Part shown: one piece after another, positions 46,101 through 53,440 of the stretch
How positions within the stretch are numbered: the first letter of the stretch is position 1
Layout of the letters: every line of letters starts with the position of its first letter
NCBI RefSeq assembly: GCF_019175285.1
Contig: NC_056529.1
Coordinates: forward strand, 14,258,533-14,322,532
Direction: 5' to 3'
Length of the DNA stretch: 64,000 nt
From: Sceloporus undulatus
Lineage: Eukaryota; Chordata; Lepidosauria; Squamata; Phrynosomatidae
The notes under the pieces: generated by a model
What the model was told of the DNA's origin: nothing
Database searches by the model: none
What the model saw: the letters and a program-made list of their open reading frames with translations, nothing else
Position numbers and translations under genes: made by a program

Positions 46101-48744
46101 ACAAGGAGAGGTTCACACTAGCTTCCATACAGTTAAAAAGACAAACTTATACTTAAGACTGGTTGAAAGTATATTATGTGTTGTTTTCAATAGAAACCAC
46201 ATTTGACAACTTAAATATATCCACTGGGGATTACTTACTCCAGAAGTCGTGGAATCCATCCTGGTCTATACCTGGTTTCAACAATGAAAATGGGGAAAGG
46301 TTAAGTTCTGTGAAAGATATACTGCAAGTAGCAGTTATTAAATCAATGTTACATGAACACATATCCCTCACACAACTGCAAAGGGCAGAATGAGATATTG
46401 GTAGGATAATACAGAATGCTATGTGGACACAGACGAATTCATCCATGTGGTTGCTATACTTTTATCTCTATTATGGTTTAAATGTGTTTTTAGACATTAC
46501 AGTTGTATCTATGTTTTGTTTTAAACTACATTGTACTTTATATTGGGTCCTGTGTTGGGAAGAATGTGGGATAGAAACTGAATGAATAAATATTGAAAGA
46601 GAGCAAGAAGCTACAGAAATGACGACTAAGGAAATAGCAATATGCTACTTACATCAATAAACTGACACTCTGTTCCCTCAAGCCAAACTGATTAAGATTA
46701 AAAACAATATCCCATGACACTGTTATAGTGCTATTATGTCACTTTAACTGCTATGGCTGCCTTCTGTGAAATTCTGGGATTTGCAGTTTAGGGAGAGGCT
46801 TTTAGTATCCTCAGATAGAGAGCTTTTAGGCCTCACTAAATTAAAACCCCAGAATCCCACATGAGGGCAGCCATAGCAGCTACAGTGGCCATACCACCCT
46901 GAACACGCCCGATCTCGTCTGACTTCTTCAGAGTTCTGAAGCAGAGATCAATACACAAACAAGGATAAGGCCCCTCAAGAGCCAACAAAGTCTATGTCAG
47001 TGGTAGGAATTATGCAGATGTTTTTGGACTGCAGCTCCCATGACTCCTCACTTTTGGTTATGCTGGCTAGGGCTGCTGGGATTTTCTGGAGGACTGCCTT
47101 GGTCTATGTTCATTTGGGTGTTAAGCATGGTGATGGTGCTCAATATAACGTTCAACTTAAAGTTTCAGTTTGAGTCATTCTTGTGTTCTGAAATGTCCCA
47201 GATGTTTCATATGCAACAGCTGGAGGTTAAAACAATTAGAAAACAAGGTAGGAAGATCATCCAAAACCACCATTAATAGAGGAATAATGACAGCTACCTC
47301 ACAAAGACCAATATGAATCACTTGTAAGGAGCTGCTGTTCCAAATAAGGAATCTATTGGACAAGACTTCTTATGAAGATCTATCTTCATCTAACAGGATA
47401 CCTCACTAGCACACCAACTGCTAGCAGCTAGTGAAAAAGCTATTTTTAACTTTTTAAATGGAAGGACATCACTAATATTCTTCAGTAAAGCTAACACTCC
47501 AAATGCTTCTCCTCAGCAAGAACTTGTTTATCTCTCTCAAACATTTCCGCGTGGGAAGGGGCTCTAATTTTAAAAGGCTGCTTGCCTTGAACATCCCACT
47601 CAACTCCAGCATCCAAAAGACCCAATTCTGTTTGCTGGTGATATTAAATCTCACTGTGTAGCCTCGACATGGGGAACCAACTTCTCAAATATATCACACC
47701 TCACACTATACTTGGATTGTTTTGCTGCTATTACAGTCGCCCCTCCTAACTCGCGGATCTTGGATCTGGGCCTTTGAAAATCCGCAGAGGGGTGACCTCC
47801 ACTATTTTCAATGGGGTGTGCGCCCGGGCACAAGCCCCATTCAAGCCTATGGGGCTTGAACATGCGCACGCCTCCGTTTTCGCAGGGGTGGTGGTGGTCC
47901 AGAACAGATCCCCCATGAAAACGGAGGGGCAACTGTATTTAAAACAATTTGCAATAGCTCTTAGGTTAAGGCATTGTCTTTCGCTAAACAAATCTAAAAG
48001 ATAGCCAGAATTCATTGCTAACCATTTCTTATAGTGAATGCACTGGTGTATGTACTGTAGTTTGTTCATTTGTTTTCTTTCTCCAGCTTATGTAAGCAGC
48101 TAGAAAGTCATAGCTGCTTATTATGTTGGAACCCGAGATCCCATTTTGTTGTTTCCAAGCAATTTAATGGTTTATGAATTCTGGGGCAACCATCTGGATC
48201 CCATGTTTAGATGTAATGTGCAGCTATCATGTGCTGAGTAATTTACCTGTTTTCACAAAACTAGGAGTAAAAAAGGAGGAGTGAATAATTTGACCGCAAC
48301 TTGTTCATGGTAAACCAATATTGGCTGCTAACAAAGTGGTCAGGGAGACAAGCATAATGTTATGCACTTTCAACAGTGTTCTGTTCCTAAAAGGGTTACA
48401 TCTGCACTAAAAATCTATGCGCTGAATTCTCAGTGACGTCAAAAGGATTATCTTTAGTAATGCAAACTTCAAGCTATTGAGATTAAAACTATCAAACCAG
48501 CAAATACTGCATTATTATTTTTTTAAAATGAAACCATTAAATTGGCGTAAGAAGAGTTAAGAGCATTTTACCAACTCTCTAAAGTGCAAGTATTTATAAA
48601 ACAATGGGATTACAGAAATTTTAATCATTTTGTAAATGGTAAAAACAAAAACATAGAATAAACGTGATACGAAGTTTAACTTTACCTCTTCTCGGCATCA
48701 GGTGTATGCGCTTGATCTGTTGTGACTTTGTCCCATGAAGCCAT
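31823..48744 (-). CDS. NCOA5-like protein (paralogue of nuclear receptor coactivator 5), 9 coding exons
   Basis: Minus-strand coding exons in order: 48744-48686, 45382-45302, 43765-43683, 43344-43218, 38977-38778, 38100-37825, 36625-36404, 34795-34658 and, tentatively, 31881-31823. They join in frame to about 414 residues starting MASWDKVTTDQAHTPDAEK. Residues about 105-200 (RPSDCVIVSFSKDQAEY ... IHRNMPMEDALALIAKEF) align with the anticodon-binding-like domain of NCOA5 (RPVDCSVIVVNKQ ... EHRNMPQADAMVLVARNY, from memory). An LxxLL motif (LFFLL, residues 245-249) falls where NCOA5 has its own LxxLL, followed by a helix like the NCOA5 EETDKIINYLRERK segment. The NCOA5 Arg/Asp-rich N terminus is missing. 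The tail is Pro/Leu rich with three LLPTP copies. NCOA5 is a nuclear coregulator of oestrogen-receptor signalling; the same role here is inference only. Head to head with CNEP1R1. Confidence 0.85.
32190..33003 (+). mobile_element. L2-type LINE, 3' part
   Basis: Plus strand carries the L2 3' ORF end (text CAGCTCCACTGGCTGCCGGT, ACATATAAACCCCTATACAG) and the typical end CTGTAAGCTGCTTTGTGTCC ... ATAAATAAATAATAG. Many breaks. Confidence 0.8.
33131..33425 (+). repeat. Squamate interspersed repeat (GGCCAGCATGACTAAACGCC)
   Basis: Contains TGGTCACATGGCCAGCATGA, CGCTGCTGCCTTCCCACC and AACTGCTAGGTTGGCAGAAG. I recall this as a common repeat of lizards and snakes. Class not assigned with certainty. Confidence 0.6.
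34658..34795 (-). CDS. NCOA5-like exon 9, Pro/Leu-rich tail
   Basis: 138 bases, acceptor TGCTTTGAAACAG, donor GTGAGA. Encodes 46 residues (KGKPPPLLIKSTKRPILLPP ... RPLLGGRPGLLPTP). It ends at the same LLPTP motif and phase as exon 8. If not spliced it would stop after only about nine more codons. Confidence 0.8.
35770..36035 (-). mobile_element. L2-type LINE reverse transcriptase fragment
   Basis: Minus strand reads LDPIQSGFKPGYGTD ... RSVSLFILLNSCAAIETVEH, the L2 RT pattern QSGFRPGYGTET...LDLSAAFDTVDH. In the NCOA5-like intron between exons 8 and 9. The adjoining 34880-35770 may be more of the same element but I could not assign it. Confidence 0.75.
36404..36625 (-). CDS. NCOA5-like exon 8, Pro-rich tail
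   Basis: 222 bases, acceptor GATTCTCCAG, donor CAG|GTTGGT. Encodes 74 residues, Pro/Ser/Ala-rich, with KPPPLLPTPG in the middle and GGLLPTPG across the end. A second donor, TTG|GTATGA, lies five bases on, but the repeat pattern and the next exon's phase favour the first. Phase 1 at both ends. Confidence 0.8.
37178..37356 (-). repeat. tRNA-derived SINE, internally deleted
   Basis: Minus strand, (GTT)n start, then TTCTTGGCAAGATTTGGTCA and GAGTCACAGTCCAACACTC. Lies in the NCOA5-like intron between exons 7 and 8. Confidence 0.75.
37825..38100 (-). CDS. NCOA5-like exon 7, charged helix and LxxLL motif
   Basis: 276 bases, acceptor TTCTCCATAG, donor GTATTC. Encodes HRNMPMEDALALIAKEFEKI, a charged helical linker (EREEQERTEISHKAADLADD) and RHLFFLLSEGKHLYLEELN. 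LFFLL is an LxxLL nuclear-receptor box candidate. Phase 1 at both ends. Confidence 0.92.
38778..38977 (-). CDS. NCOA5-like exon 6, core of the anticodon-binding-like domain
   Basis: 200 bases, acceptor TTTTTCCTTCAAG, donor GTAAGT. Encodes EYSTAIGHRLQDHGLVVEMI and on to SCTVIMLHQSIK. The pattern (GxxLxDxGxVVxxIxLxxE ... GSPFxxVxxxxxxxxSCTV) is the NCOA5 domain pattern. Confidence 0.92.
39289..39523. mobile_element. Hairpin MITE, family B, in NCOA5-like intron
   Basis: Ends GGGCCTGAACAGACAGGCC / GGCCTGTCTGTTCAGGCCC, with the shared core. Within the intron between exons 5 and 6. Confidence 0.85.
39524..41694. other. NCOA5-like intron sequence, nothing else recognised
   Basis: Mostly unique-looking AT-rich DNA apart from (AT)n. 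Old repeat copies may be present but were not identified. Confidence 0.45.
40101..40135. repeat. (AT)n microsatellite
   Basis: About 17 TA/AT dinucleotides in the NCOA5-like intron. Another (AT)n lies at 52811-52836 as BovB tail. Confidence 0.95.
41695..41915. mobile_element. MITE with TACAGT-type ends (family E)
   Basis: Runs from ATACAGTCTGCCCACACCAT to GGGTCCACTGTA. Related elements: 42240-42505, 47728-47942 and, partial, 9655-9780; they share AAGCCCATTGAAAAT-like and GGTCCAGAACAGATCCCC text. Confidence 0.55.
42240..42505. mobile_element. MITE, family E, diverged
   Basis: Shares AAGCCCATGGGCTTGAATGG and GAAGGGTGACTGTACTTA with the 47.7 kb copy. Abuts a family A hairpin at 42505. Confidence 0.5.
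42505..42732. mobile_element. Hairpin MITE, family A, intact ends
   Basis: 228-base hairpin with ends TTAGGTCCGAAACACACTG / CAGTGTGTTTTGGACCTAA, the clearest termini of this family in the window. In the NCOA5-like intron. Confidence 0.85.
43218..43344 (-). CDS. NCOA5-like exon 5, start of the anticodon-binding-like domain
   Basis: 127 bases, acceptor TTATTATCTTAG, donor GTAAGT. Encodes REKLYLQFYQQIEKEYDKDR and PSDCVIVSFSKDQ, which matches REELYRQYFEEIQRRFDAER PVDCSVIVV of NCOA5 (from memory). Confidence 0.9.
43683..43765 (-). CDS. NCOA5-like exon 4
   Basis: 83 bases, acceptor ACATGCTTAG, donor GTAAGA. Encodes FEELFGQQYHSSAGNEDNYE, acidic and Tyr/Gln-rich, low complexity. Confidence 0.8.
44038..44186 (-). 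repeat. tRNA-derived SINE fragment
   Basis: The 3' half of the SINE on the minus strand (GTGTGCTTTCAAGTCATTTC ... GAGTGTGATTTGCC), ending at the hairpin MITE 44190-44413. The tRNA head is not found on the other side. Confidence 0.75.
44190..44413. mobile_element. Hairpin MITE, family B, with TTA target duplication
   Basis: Ends GGCCCCATACAGACAG / CTGTCTGTATGGGGCC, flanked by TTA at 44187-44189 and 44414-44416. The 3-base TWA-type duplication suggests a PIF/Harbinger-type source. It lies next to or inside a SINE (44038-44186). Confidence 0.85.
44600..44772 (-). repeat. tRNA-derived SINE, decayed
   Basis: Minus-strand copy (CTATGCCTTCAAGTGATTCT ... CCTAGACCAACACTCAAAC) with several small deletions. 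Confidence 0.7.
45302..45382 (-). CDS. NCOA5-like exon 3
   Basis: 81 bases with acceptor TTGCTTCTAG and donor GTAAGA. Encodes a Tyr/Ser/Pro-rich stretch (INPYKPFQKTSYSPPDGY). The exon is phase 2 at both ends, so skipping it would keep the frame. Confidence 0.8.
45400..46710. other. NCOA5-like intron sequence, nothing else recognised
   Basis: AT-rich intron DNA; an L2-like 3' end at 46440-46600. Confidence 0.5.
46713..46893. mobile_element. Hairpin MITE related to family A
   Basis: Inverted arms (CACTTTAACTGCTATGGCTG / CAGCCATAGCAGCTACAGTG, AATTCTGGGATTTGCAG / CCCCAGAATCCCACA). Diverged in the arms from family A. Abuts a 5S rRNA-like fragment. Confidence 0.65.
46884..46926 (+). pseudogene. 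5S rRNA-like fragment, 5' end only
   Basis: GGCCATACCACCCTGAACAC and GCCCGATCTCGTCTGA are identical to the 5' end of vertebrate 5S rRNA as I know it. The match stops abruptly after about 40 bases. Abuts a hairpin MITE. Confidence 0.7.
47728..47942. mobile_element. MITE with TACAGT-type ends (family E), CpG-rich
   Basis: TTACAGTCGCCCCTCCTAAC ... GAGGGGCAACTGTATT with inverted inner blocks (CCATTTTCAATGGGG-like and CATTCAAGCCTATGGGG). High CpG suggests youth. Confidence 0.6.
47943..48685. other. NCOA5-like intron sequence, nothing else recognised
   Basis: AT-rich, no repeat or frame recognised. Confidence 0.5.
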
Positions 48745-48752
48745 TTTAATTT
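48686..48752 (-). CDS. NCOA5-like first coding exon
   Basis: Minus-strand acceptor CCCTCTATTTAG, eight bases of 5' UTR, then ATG at 48744 and 19 codons; donor GTAAAG. That the exon has its own acceptor implies a non-coding exon further upstream, probably in the CpG block near 50.8-50.95 kb. Confidence 0.8.
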
Positions 48753-48759
48753 CTAAATA

Positions 48760-49660
48760 GAGGGGGAAAGATATTTTTTAGAAGTTTAAAGAACACCTCC
48801 CAAATGCCTTTTATCTGCCTTCCTTTCCCAAAAATGTGGCAACAGTTAACAATTCAGTCTGATTTCTCTTCTGTTTACGACATTACAGTAATGAAACAAA
48901 CTGTTCTTTCACTACCATTACTGGTAACTACAAAAACGGATACTATATACTAAGTCGGAAGGACTTGGTTTCTATTAGAGGTTTCTTCTGAGATACACTC
49001 TCCCTATGTTCTTGATTCACTTTCTAAGTCTTCTGAGCTTTTCTGGTAGCAGGAAGATGAGTTCTCCAATTCAAATCAGCTGATGAGAGCCTGCAATTTT
49101 AGCACTAGATTCTTAGCCACAAATATGAAAACACTGATGGAAGTGGGACAGAGCAAATTTCTTTCCTGCAGACATGCTTTAATATAATATAATACAATGA
49201 ATCTACATGATAAAAAGTATTGTTTACTTCTTTCCCTGTGGCTTTAATTCAAGGACCACATGCCTACTTTGTTGATGTTTGCAAAAACAAAGCAATCCTT
49301 TGATTAGGTGTTCAGGGCAGGATCTGCGGCAAGAGAAATTTTCCACTGGTAAAGAGGTACTTTACAGATTACAGCAAAGCCTCTGACTGTATAGCTCATG
49401 AAACACTATGGAGAAACTATGGATTGCAACATCAGAACCTGTACTCAAGGGAACATTGTCAGGGCACAATGTGGAGAACCTGCATAATTTCCAGTTGGCA
49501 AGTGGGTAAGGCCAGGCTGCATCTTAGCACCCGATCTGTTTAACCTGTGTGCTAAAAATATCATATGAAAAGCATGATTAGACTCAGAGGAAGGAAGTAT
49601 GAAAATATGCTGTTCACATCCCATTATCTTTCCTCTTAAGAAGCTCAGTGGAGCATGCAC
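48760..49660. other. Upstream intron of the NCOA5-like gene, nothing else recognised
   Basis: Probably the intron between a non-coding first exon and the first coding exon. At 49340-49560 the text has LINE RT-like character (CAGCAAAGCCTCTGACTGTA, CTGTTTAACCTGTGTGCTA). Confidence 0.45.
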
Positions 49661-49663
49661 TGT

Positions 49664-50032
49664 TTCATAGAATCATAGAGTTGGAAGAGACCGCAAGGGC
49701 CCTGATCCAGTCCAACCCCATTCTGCCATGCAGGAACTCTCAGTCAAAGCATCCCCATTGACAGATGGCCATCCAGCCTCTGTTTAAAGACCTCCAAGGA
49801 GGGAGACTCCATTACACTCCGAGGAAGGAGTCTGTTCCACTGTCAAACAGCCCTTACTCTCAGGAAGTTGCTCCTAATGTTGAGGTAGAATCTCTTTTCT
49901 TGCAGCTTGCATCCACTGCTCCAGATCCTAGTCTCTGGAGCAGCAGAAAACAAGCTTGCTCCCTCCTCAATATGACATCCCTTCAAGTACTTAAACAGGG
50001 TTATCATATCACCTCTTAACCGTCTCTTCTTT
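49664..50032 (-). mobile_element. CR1 LINE 3' fragment
   Basis: Minus-strand CR1 end: tail ATTCTATGA, then the region encoding KKRRLRGDMITLFKYLKGC and following. About 85-90% similar by eye to the 11.5 kb copy. Lies between the two promoters. Confidence 0.88.
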
Positions 50033-50149
50033 CCCCTGCCACCCTGTTCTCCTCCCAAGAGTCCGATGAGGTAGGCTTTGTGGTCATTACCTGCTCCCAA
50101 GCCAACCCCGACTCATTTTGACCCTGTGGAGGAAGCATTGCCAAAAGAC

Positions 50150-50400
50150 CCCCGTCCTCCCTTTCTCTGCCCAGATCCCGCAGATCCAGGCCTGTGACTT
50201 CCCCAACTGAGTCTAACCAAGCATGCACTCTTCCTCTCTCCCTTCTGTCTCATATTATTGCATTAATAATATCCCATTATTGCCTTTTCCAACGATTCAT
50301 GTAGACTCCCTGCCCAGCTTTCATGACCCTTCATATGGAAATGGGATGGCAAGGACCATCCTAACTACGGTCCATACTCATGTATAGGTCTAGAAACTGA
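50150..50400 (-). mobile_element. RTE/BovB LINE fragment
   Basis: The minus strand retains HAWLDSVGEVTGLDLRDLGR (variant of the BovB C-terminal motif). Abuts the CR1 fragment at 49664-50032. Confidence 0.7.
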
Positions 50401-50523
50401 CTGCAAAAAGCTGGGTTGACTTAGCCACAGATTTATTTGTGCATTATTATTATTATTATTATTGAATAATCTATTTATCCTCCGCTCTTCAACCAAATGG
50501 CAGCCCAAGCCCTTTCCTTTGCT

Positions 50524-50650
50524 ACTCTGGGACTAGGAGTCTGGGGTCCTGGGTTCGAATCCCGGCTCAGCCACACTCTCTCAGCCTCAGAGGAGGGCAA
50601 TGGTTTATTATGAGCGACCCTTATGGGTCCCCATAATAAGTCAGGAAGGA
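50524..50650 (+). repeat. tRNA-derived SINE, internally deleted
   Basis: Box B GGGTTCGAATCCCGGCTCAG is perfectly kept, then CTCTCTCAGCCTCAGAGGAG, then a shortened BovB-like end (CCATAATAAGTCAGGAAGG). Confidence 0.7.
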
Positions 50651-50779
50651 TACTAAGCCCTTGTCTTGCTGACCCAACCCCTCCAAAGACCCTAGTCCCA
50701 AACTGACCCGTTGGAGGCTCCAGGGGCCTTCGTTACTTCTGGCTTCCTTCCCCTCCCTGCCTGCCTCCCCTTCTTCCAA

Positions 50780-50990
50780 GGGAAAAGAGGCGCTGGGGAC
50801 CGAAGGCAGGCTCCTACCGCCCACCGCCGGCTCCTCCTTTTCCGCCACCGGCCCAACGGCAGCGAGGAGTCGGAAGGAAAGGCCAGTACAGCGCCGGCAC
50901 AGCGCCGCCTAGTGCCAGGTTTAGTCGCAGCAGCCAAGGAGGCCTACTCGAGGCCTAGTCGGTTGCCTAGGCAACGGGGCGCCTGCTGCT
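50780..50990 (-). promoter_or_regulatory. CpG-rich block with palindromic RFX X-box, probable NCOA5-like promoter
   Basis: A CpG-dense stretch about 2.1 kb upstream of the first coding exon of the NCOA5-like gene. A perfect 14-base palindrome GTTGCCTAGGCAAC lies at 50962-50975 and matches the X-box bound by RFX factors. A minus-strand donor candidate GCG|GTAGGAG near 50816 could end a non-coding first exon. Direction and the exon are inferred from the acceptor at 48753; a plus-strand transcript cannot be excluded. Confidence 0.55.
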
Positions 50991-51000
50991 GCTGCTGCTG
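50982..51000. repeat. (CTG)6 microsatellite
   Basis: Six CTG units next to the X-box in the CpG block. A second, shorter CAG tract lies at 53421-53436 beside the CNEP1R1 promoter. Confidence 0.9.
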
Positions 51001-51044
51001 CCCTGAAAGCCTAGTACTGTAATGGCCTCTGAAGGGGAGTACAA

Positions 51045-51500
51045 GCACATCATCCCCAAGGAGCCTTCTTGTCAGCCACGCAGCAAAGGACAGCAACGTC
51101 CGAAATCCACAAAAACAAAACAAAACACAGGGATGCCCACATGAACAAAAGTAGCCATGCCACAAGGTGACCATGAAAGGATTGTAGCACCCAAAATCCA
51201 CAGAAATACAGGGACTGACCCCATGAACCAAAGTCAAGGCGCAAGGTTTCAATGCTTTTGAAGCAGTCAGGGGCTGAACTGGTTACTATAATGTACATTA
51301 ACACCCCAAATCCACAAAACAGGGATACTTTTATGGGGCCAACCCAAATGCACCAAATACATTTTGCAAGGTTTCGAAGCTTGTGAAGAAGCCAAGAGCT
51401 AAACTGGATACAAGAATGTACAGTAACACCCAGAATCCACAAAACAAGGATATCTTTATAATCCACAAAACAAGGATATCTTTATGAGGCCAGACAAATG
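51045..51500. repeat. Imperfect tandem array, AATCCACAAAAC unit
   Basis: The block AAATCCACAAAACAGGGAT / TTTTATGGGGCCAACC / TTTGCAAGGTTTCGAAGC recurs at spacings of about 110-125 bases, with an extra near-exact 26-base duplication (ATCCACAAAACAAGGATATC) near 51432-51482. A lone relative is at 52905-52975. Confidence 0.65.
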
Positions 51501-51524
51501 CATAGAATACATCTCCGAAGTGAA

Positions 51525-51648
51525 GTCAAAGGCTTTCATGGCCGGCATCCATCGTTATTTGTGGGTTTTTCGGGCTATGTGGCCATGTTCTAGATTTTCT
51601 TCCTGATGTTTCGCCAGCATCTATGGCTGGCATCTTCAGAGATATGCA
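51525..51648. repeat. Interspersed repeat (GGCTATGTGGCCATGTTCTAG)
   Basis: Contains GGCTTTCATGGCCGGCATCC, GATGTTTCGCCAGCATC and CTGGCATCTTCAGAGA. Opposite-strand relatives lie at 836-930, 5626-5712 and 26786-26932. Common in squamates; class unknown to me. Confidence 0.6.
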
Positions 51649-51691
51649 CCTCCGAAGCTTTCTAAGCTCCGTTGGCTTCTTCACCTGGCTG

Positions 51692-51905
51692 CTGTTGTTG
51701 TGTGCCTGCCCTTCAAGTCATGTTTAACCTATGGCAATCCTATTGTGGTGTTTCCTTGGCGAGTTCCTTCAGAGGGGTTCTTGCTATCACCATCCTCTGA
51801 GGTTGAGAGAGTGTGGCTTGTGAGTTTCCATGGCTGAGCCAGGATTTGAACCCTGGTCTCTTGAGTCATCATAGCCCAGTGATCAAACCACTACATCGAG
51901 ATGGC
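51692..51905 (-). repeat. tRNA-derived SINE (Sauria-SINE type)
   Basis: Minus-strand copy starting TGTTGTTGTGTGCCTGCCCT and ending in GATCAAACCACTACATCGAG, slightly deleted in the CORE part. Confidence 0.78.
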
Positions 51906-51954
51906 TGTCTTCATCAGGCAAAGGTGTTAAAAATCCCACAGGAGAAGAAGCTAC

Positions 51955-52799
51955 CTATAGAAGACTAAGAATGGGCAGGGAGGGCAGCTATGAACTAGAC
52001 AGGATCGTAAAGTGCAAAGATATAATAACACTGAACACTAAAGTTAGCATTGCTCAAGCCACTATATTCCCCATTGCCTTGTGTGGATGGATGCGAGAGC
52101 TGGACAGTGAAGAAAGCAGATAGGAAGAAAAGCAATTCATGTGAGATGTGGTGCTGGAGAAGAGTGCTGAGGATCCCATGGGAGGCCAAAAAGCCAAACC
52201 AATAGGTCCTTTATCAGATCAAGCTGGACATCTCCCTGGAGCCAAGAGGCTGTCGTACTTTGGCCACATCATGAGAAGGAATAAGACACTGGAAAAGACA
52301 ATAATGCTAGCAGAGGTAAACGTTAGTAGAAAAAGAGGAAGACCGCATGCTAGATGGATTATTAGGGAGGCCATGGGTCTGAATTTGCAGGACCTGAGCA
52401 GAGCAAGGAGTCCTGAGAGTTTATCACACGATGGCAGGAATTTCTCTTAATTTCAAATGAAAAGAAAGTGGGGCCAGAACACATTCATGTGAATTCTCTA
52501 TTTCAGCGAATTTACGTGAATTGGAATTGCGTTCAGACTGACTTCCCTTTGCCCGAAAATAGCTTGCCATTGCCTGAAATTGCGTGTGATTACCTCTCAA
52601 GCAATAATGTGATTGCATTCGGACTGACGTCCCATTGCCCAAACTTGCGTGTGGTAGTCTATCACGCAATAACATTAAACCCCATGATTGCATTTGGATT
52701 GCCATTGGATTATACTTCCAATTTCCCTTGTCTGATAATGTCCTTGGAGATGTCTCATCCACAGGGTCTCCATCAGTCGAGAACTGACTCAAGGGTGAT

Positions 52800-52810
<11 letters not shown>
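51955..52810 (+). mobile_element. RTE/BovB LINE 3' part, split by a hAT-like insertion
   Basis: Plus-strand BovB: RKRGRPHARWIIREAMGLNL near 52326, then a break at 52418-52739 occupied by a foreign element. It resumes at about 52740 (CTTGGAGATGTCTCATCC) to its 3' end and an ACAACAAC plus (AT)n tail at about 52800-52836. Confidence 0.82.
52418..52739. mobile_element. Non-autonomous hAT-like element inserted in BovB
   Basis: 322 bases inserted between collinear BovB parts. Ends are imperfect inverted repeats (TTTATCACACGATGGCAGG versus ATTATCAGACAAGGGAAAT). Flanking 8-mers GTCCTGAG (52410-52417) and GTCCTTGG (52740-52747) agree at 6 of 8, as for an 8-base hAT duplication with decay. Internally it has two related units of about 90 bases (the text ATTGCGTTCAGACTGAC / ATTGCATTCGGACTGAC recurs). 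Confidence 0.6.
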
Positions 52811-52837
<27 letters not shown>

Positions 52838-52975
52838 GAAAATGTATGCAGGCATTATAGGAATCTGGCGTTCTAAATTTTAAAAAGACCTTAGTAGAAC
52901 AACATCCGAAATCCACAAAACCGTGCTACGTTTTTGGGGTCTACCAAAATGCATCACCATATCTTGCAAGCTTTC

Positions 52976-53060
52976 GAAGCTACAAGTCCCAGAATTCCAC
53001 AGCACTGAGCCAGGGCAGTTAAAGCAGCGTTCAACTGGATTATTTTCTGCAGTGCTGACG
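52976..53060. mobile_element. Hairpin MITE, family A, right half only
   Basis: CAGAATTCCACAGCACTGAG, GGGCAGTTAAAGCAG and TTCTGCAGTGCTGACGCAG match the right arm; the left arm is missing. Confidence 0.7.
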
Positions 53061-53102
53061 CAGCCTAGGCCTCCTAGCTCCGTTTTCGGACAAGAAACAG
53101 TG

Positions 53103-53370
53103 ATCCAAAACACACTGCACAAATAATCCAGTTCGAGACTGCTTTAACTGCTGTGGCTTGGTGCTAGGGAATTCTGGGAACTGTAGTACTGTGAGACATT
53201 CAGCCTTCTCTGTCAGAGAGCCCTGGTGCCAGAATAAACTACAATTCTCAGAGTTCCCTAGCACTGAGCCAGGGCAGTTATTTACTTATTTTATTTAATT
53301 AATTATATTATTTAGTTAGTTAGTTAAAGCGGTCTCAAACTGGATTATTTCTGCAGTGTGTTTTGGACCA
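53103..53370. mobile_element. Hairpin MITE, family A, with AT-rich insert
   Basis: Full hairpin (TCCAAAACACACTGCACAAA ... CTGCAGTGTGTTTTGGA). An AT-rich insert of about 45 bases (TTACTTATTTTATTTAATTA and following) interrupts the right arm at 53281-53325. Lies about 70 bases before the CNEP1R1 CpG block. Confidence 0.85.
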
Positions 53371-53440
53371 GTGGCAGCAAAAGAGTGTTAAATCATAATT
53401 CTGGAATCCTCCTTAAGGGGCAGCAGCAGCAGCAGCGCTT

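Noticed and set aside
50692-51022. Open frames in the CpG block as an N-terminal extension of the NCOA5-like protein
   Set aside because: The minus-strand frame begins at TTG, not ATG, and both frames reflect GC-rich composition. The coding start at 48744 has its own upstream acceptor and UTR.
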